Below are positions 63,474-64,000 of a DNA stretch of 64,000 nt, piece by piece. Origin of the DNA: CBDCUI01 sp965223115 (GTDB lineage: Bacteria; Pseudomonadota; Gammaproteobacteria; UBA4575); NCBI GenBank assembly GCA_965223115.1, contig OZ244982.1, positions 1,488,001 to 1,552,000 of the forward strand, in the 5' to 3' direction. Every line of letters starts with the position of its first letter. The first letter of the stretch is position 1. The notes under the pieces were generated by a model. The model did no database searches, was not told the DNA's origin, and worked only from the letters and a program-made list of their open reading frames with translations. Both the position numbers and the translations under genes were made by a program.

Positions 63474-64000
63474 CTACTTATAATCAAGTATGTAGAGTAG
63501 AGCATATTTTTTGTTGGCGATTTGCATACTTAATTGCTCATTTTGCAAAAATGCTACGCCTTCATACTCACCATCTACTGGACCACACTTTGTGATTTCC
63601 AACTTAATTTTATACGCATTATAATTTGGATTTACTAAATCCATATAACCTAATAACTCACAACGATCCGAATCGTGCCCTGTTAGCGTACCTTCATTTT
63701 CAATATTAATCTCTGTAGTAAGATTATCATGATCAGTATAAACCCAACTACCAGTTATCAAATCTAAAGAAGAAGGCGCGTCATAGATCGGATTATATGC
63801 AAGGTTTAATGCGCCAGTATCTCCTCCATTTAATGTCACAAAGTGTGACAAGATTTTATTATCTTCTTTAAACTTGCCTGTAATAGTCGCTACATCAAAG
63901 GGACCACCATCCAGCGAAAACAACACATATTTTGAAATATAATTTTCACCATCCAACTCAACTGTCCCCACACACATGGCCTTGGCAAGCTGGCTGTAGG
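63474..64000 (-). CDS. Unrecognised protein, N-terminus beyond the window
   Basis: The frame is open from the right edge (preceding codons YSQLAKA before an internal Met at 63977) to a stop at 63474. About 175 residues are visible. The composition is rich in Gly, Asp, Asn and aromatic residues with alternating hydrophobic positions (SLDGGPFDVATITGKF, SLDLITGSWVYTDHDN), suggesting a beta-sheet secreted or lipoprotein domain; two cysteines (in DRCELLGY and ITKCGPVDGEY) may form a disulfide. I do not recognise the family. It precedes the DUF3445 gene by 47 bases. Confidence 0.6.
   Translation of the reverse strand, partial: YSQLAKAMCVGTVELDGENYISKYVLFSLDGGPFDVATITGKFKEDNKILSHFVTLNGGDTGALNLAYNPIYDAPSSLDLITGSWVYTDHDNLTTEINIENEGTLTGHDSDRCELLGYMDLVNPNYNAYKIKLEITKCGPVDGEYEGVAFLQNEQLSMQIANKKYALLYILDYK

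Overview
Organism: the window looks like a chromosome segment of an AT-rich gammaproteobacterium that I cannot place below class. The supporting signs are the neighbours leuS-lptE and lnt-corC-ybeY-ybeZ-miaB, the order tRNA-Tyr/tRNA-Gly/tRNA-Thr/tuf then secE-nusG-rplKAJL-rpoBC-rpsLG-fusA-tuf-S10-spc-alpha, the ssb and uvrA genes in divergent orientation, and an O-antigen type polysaccharide locus. Almost everything from base 689 to 60904 is on the minus strand; the exceptions are the partial gene at the left edge and uvrA.

Layout. 1-658: 3' part of a 3-hydroxyisobutyrate dehydrogenase family gene (+). 689-10437: envelope and translation housekeeping genes (lptE, leuS, manC, lnt, corC, ybeY, ybeZ, miaB). 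10440-24531: a polysaccharide locus with two UDP-GlcNAc 4,6-dehydratase branches, a polyprenyl-phosphate sugar-1-phosphate transferase, three glycosyltransferases, a flippase and a polymerase/ligase; ssb sits inside it. 24698-27550: uvrA (+). 27559-28290: SAM hydroxide adenosyltransferase family gene. 28389-58558: about 30 kb of ribosomal protein, RNA polymerase, elongation factor, SecY/SecE and NusG genes without any unrelated gene. 58622-60904: tRNA-Trp, a second tuf, tRNA-Thr, tRNA-Gly, tRNA-Tyr and a tRNA-Tyr tail repeat. 61142-62479: ugd (+). 62533-64000: a DUF3445/HDOD-type heme N-demethylase family gene and an unrecognised gene cut by the window edge.

How the genes work together: the right-hand half is the core transcription/translation supply line (RNA polymerase, ribosome, EF-Tu/EF-G, Sec). 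The left-hand polysaccharide locus would make UDP-activated 6-deoxy-N-acetylhexosamines (one D-branch and one L-branch), load the first sugar phosphate on undecaprenyl phosphate, extend the unit, flip it and polymerise or ligate it. manC (GDP-mannose) and ugd (UDP-glucuronate) lie further away and may feed the same surface glycans.

Most notable non-coding signals: (1) a stable hairpin with a GAAA tetraloop and a competing outer stem between rpsJ and rplC, in the mRNA sense, a candidate ribosomal-protein leader placed inside the S10 operon; (2) a 19-bp copy of the tRNA-Tyr 3' end, 183 bp from the original, enclosing hairpins and a 32-codon basic ORF, which resembles the E. coli tyrT repeat/rtT/tpr arrangement; (3) two tuf genes identical to the base, with matching sequence that stops at the stop codon and 8 bases before the start codon, and richer in G+C than their surroundings. 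No CRISPR array, insertion sequence, phage, toxin-antitoxin or recognisable defence gene was seen.
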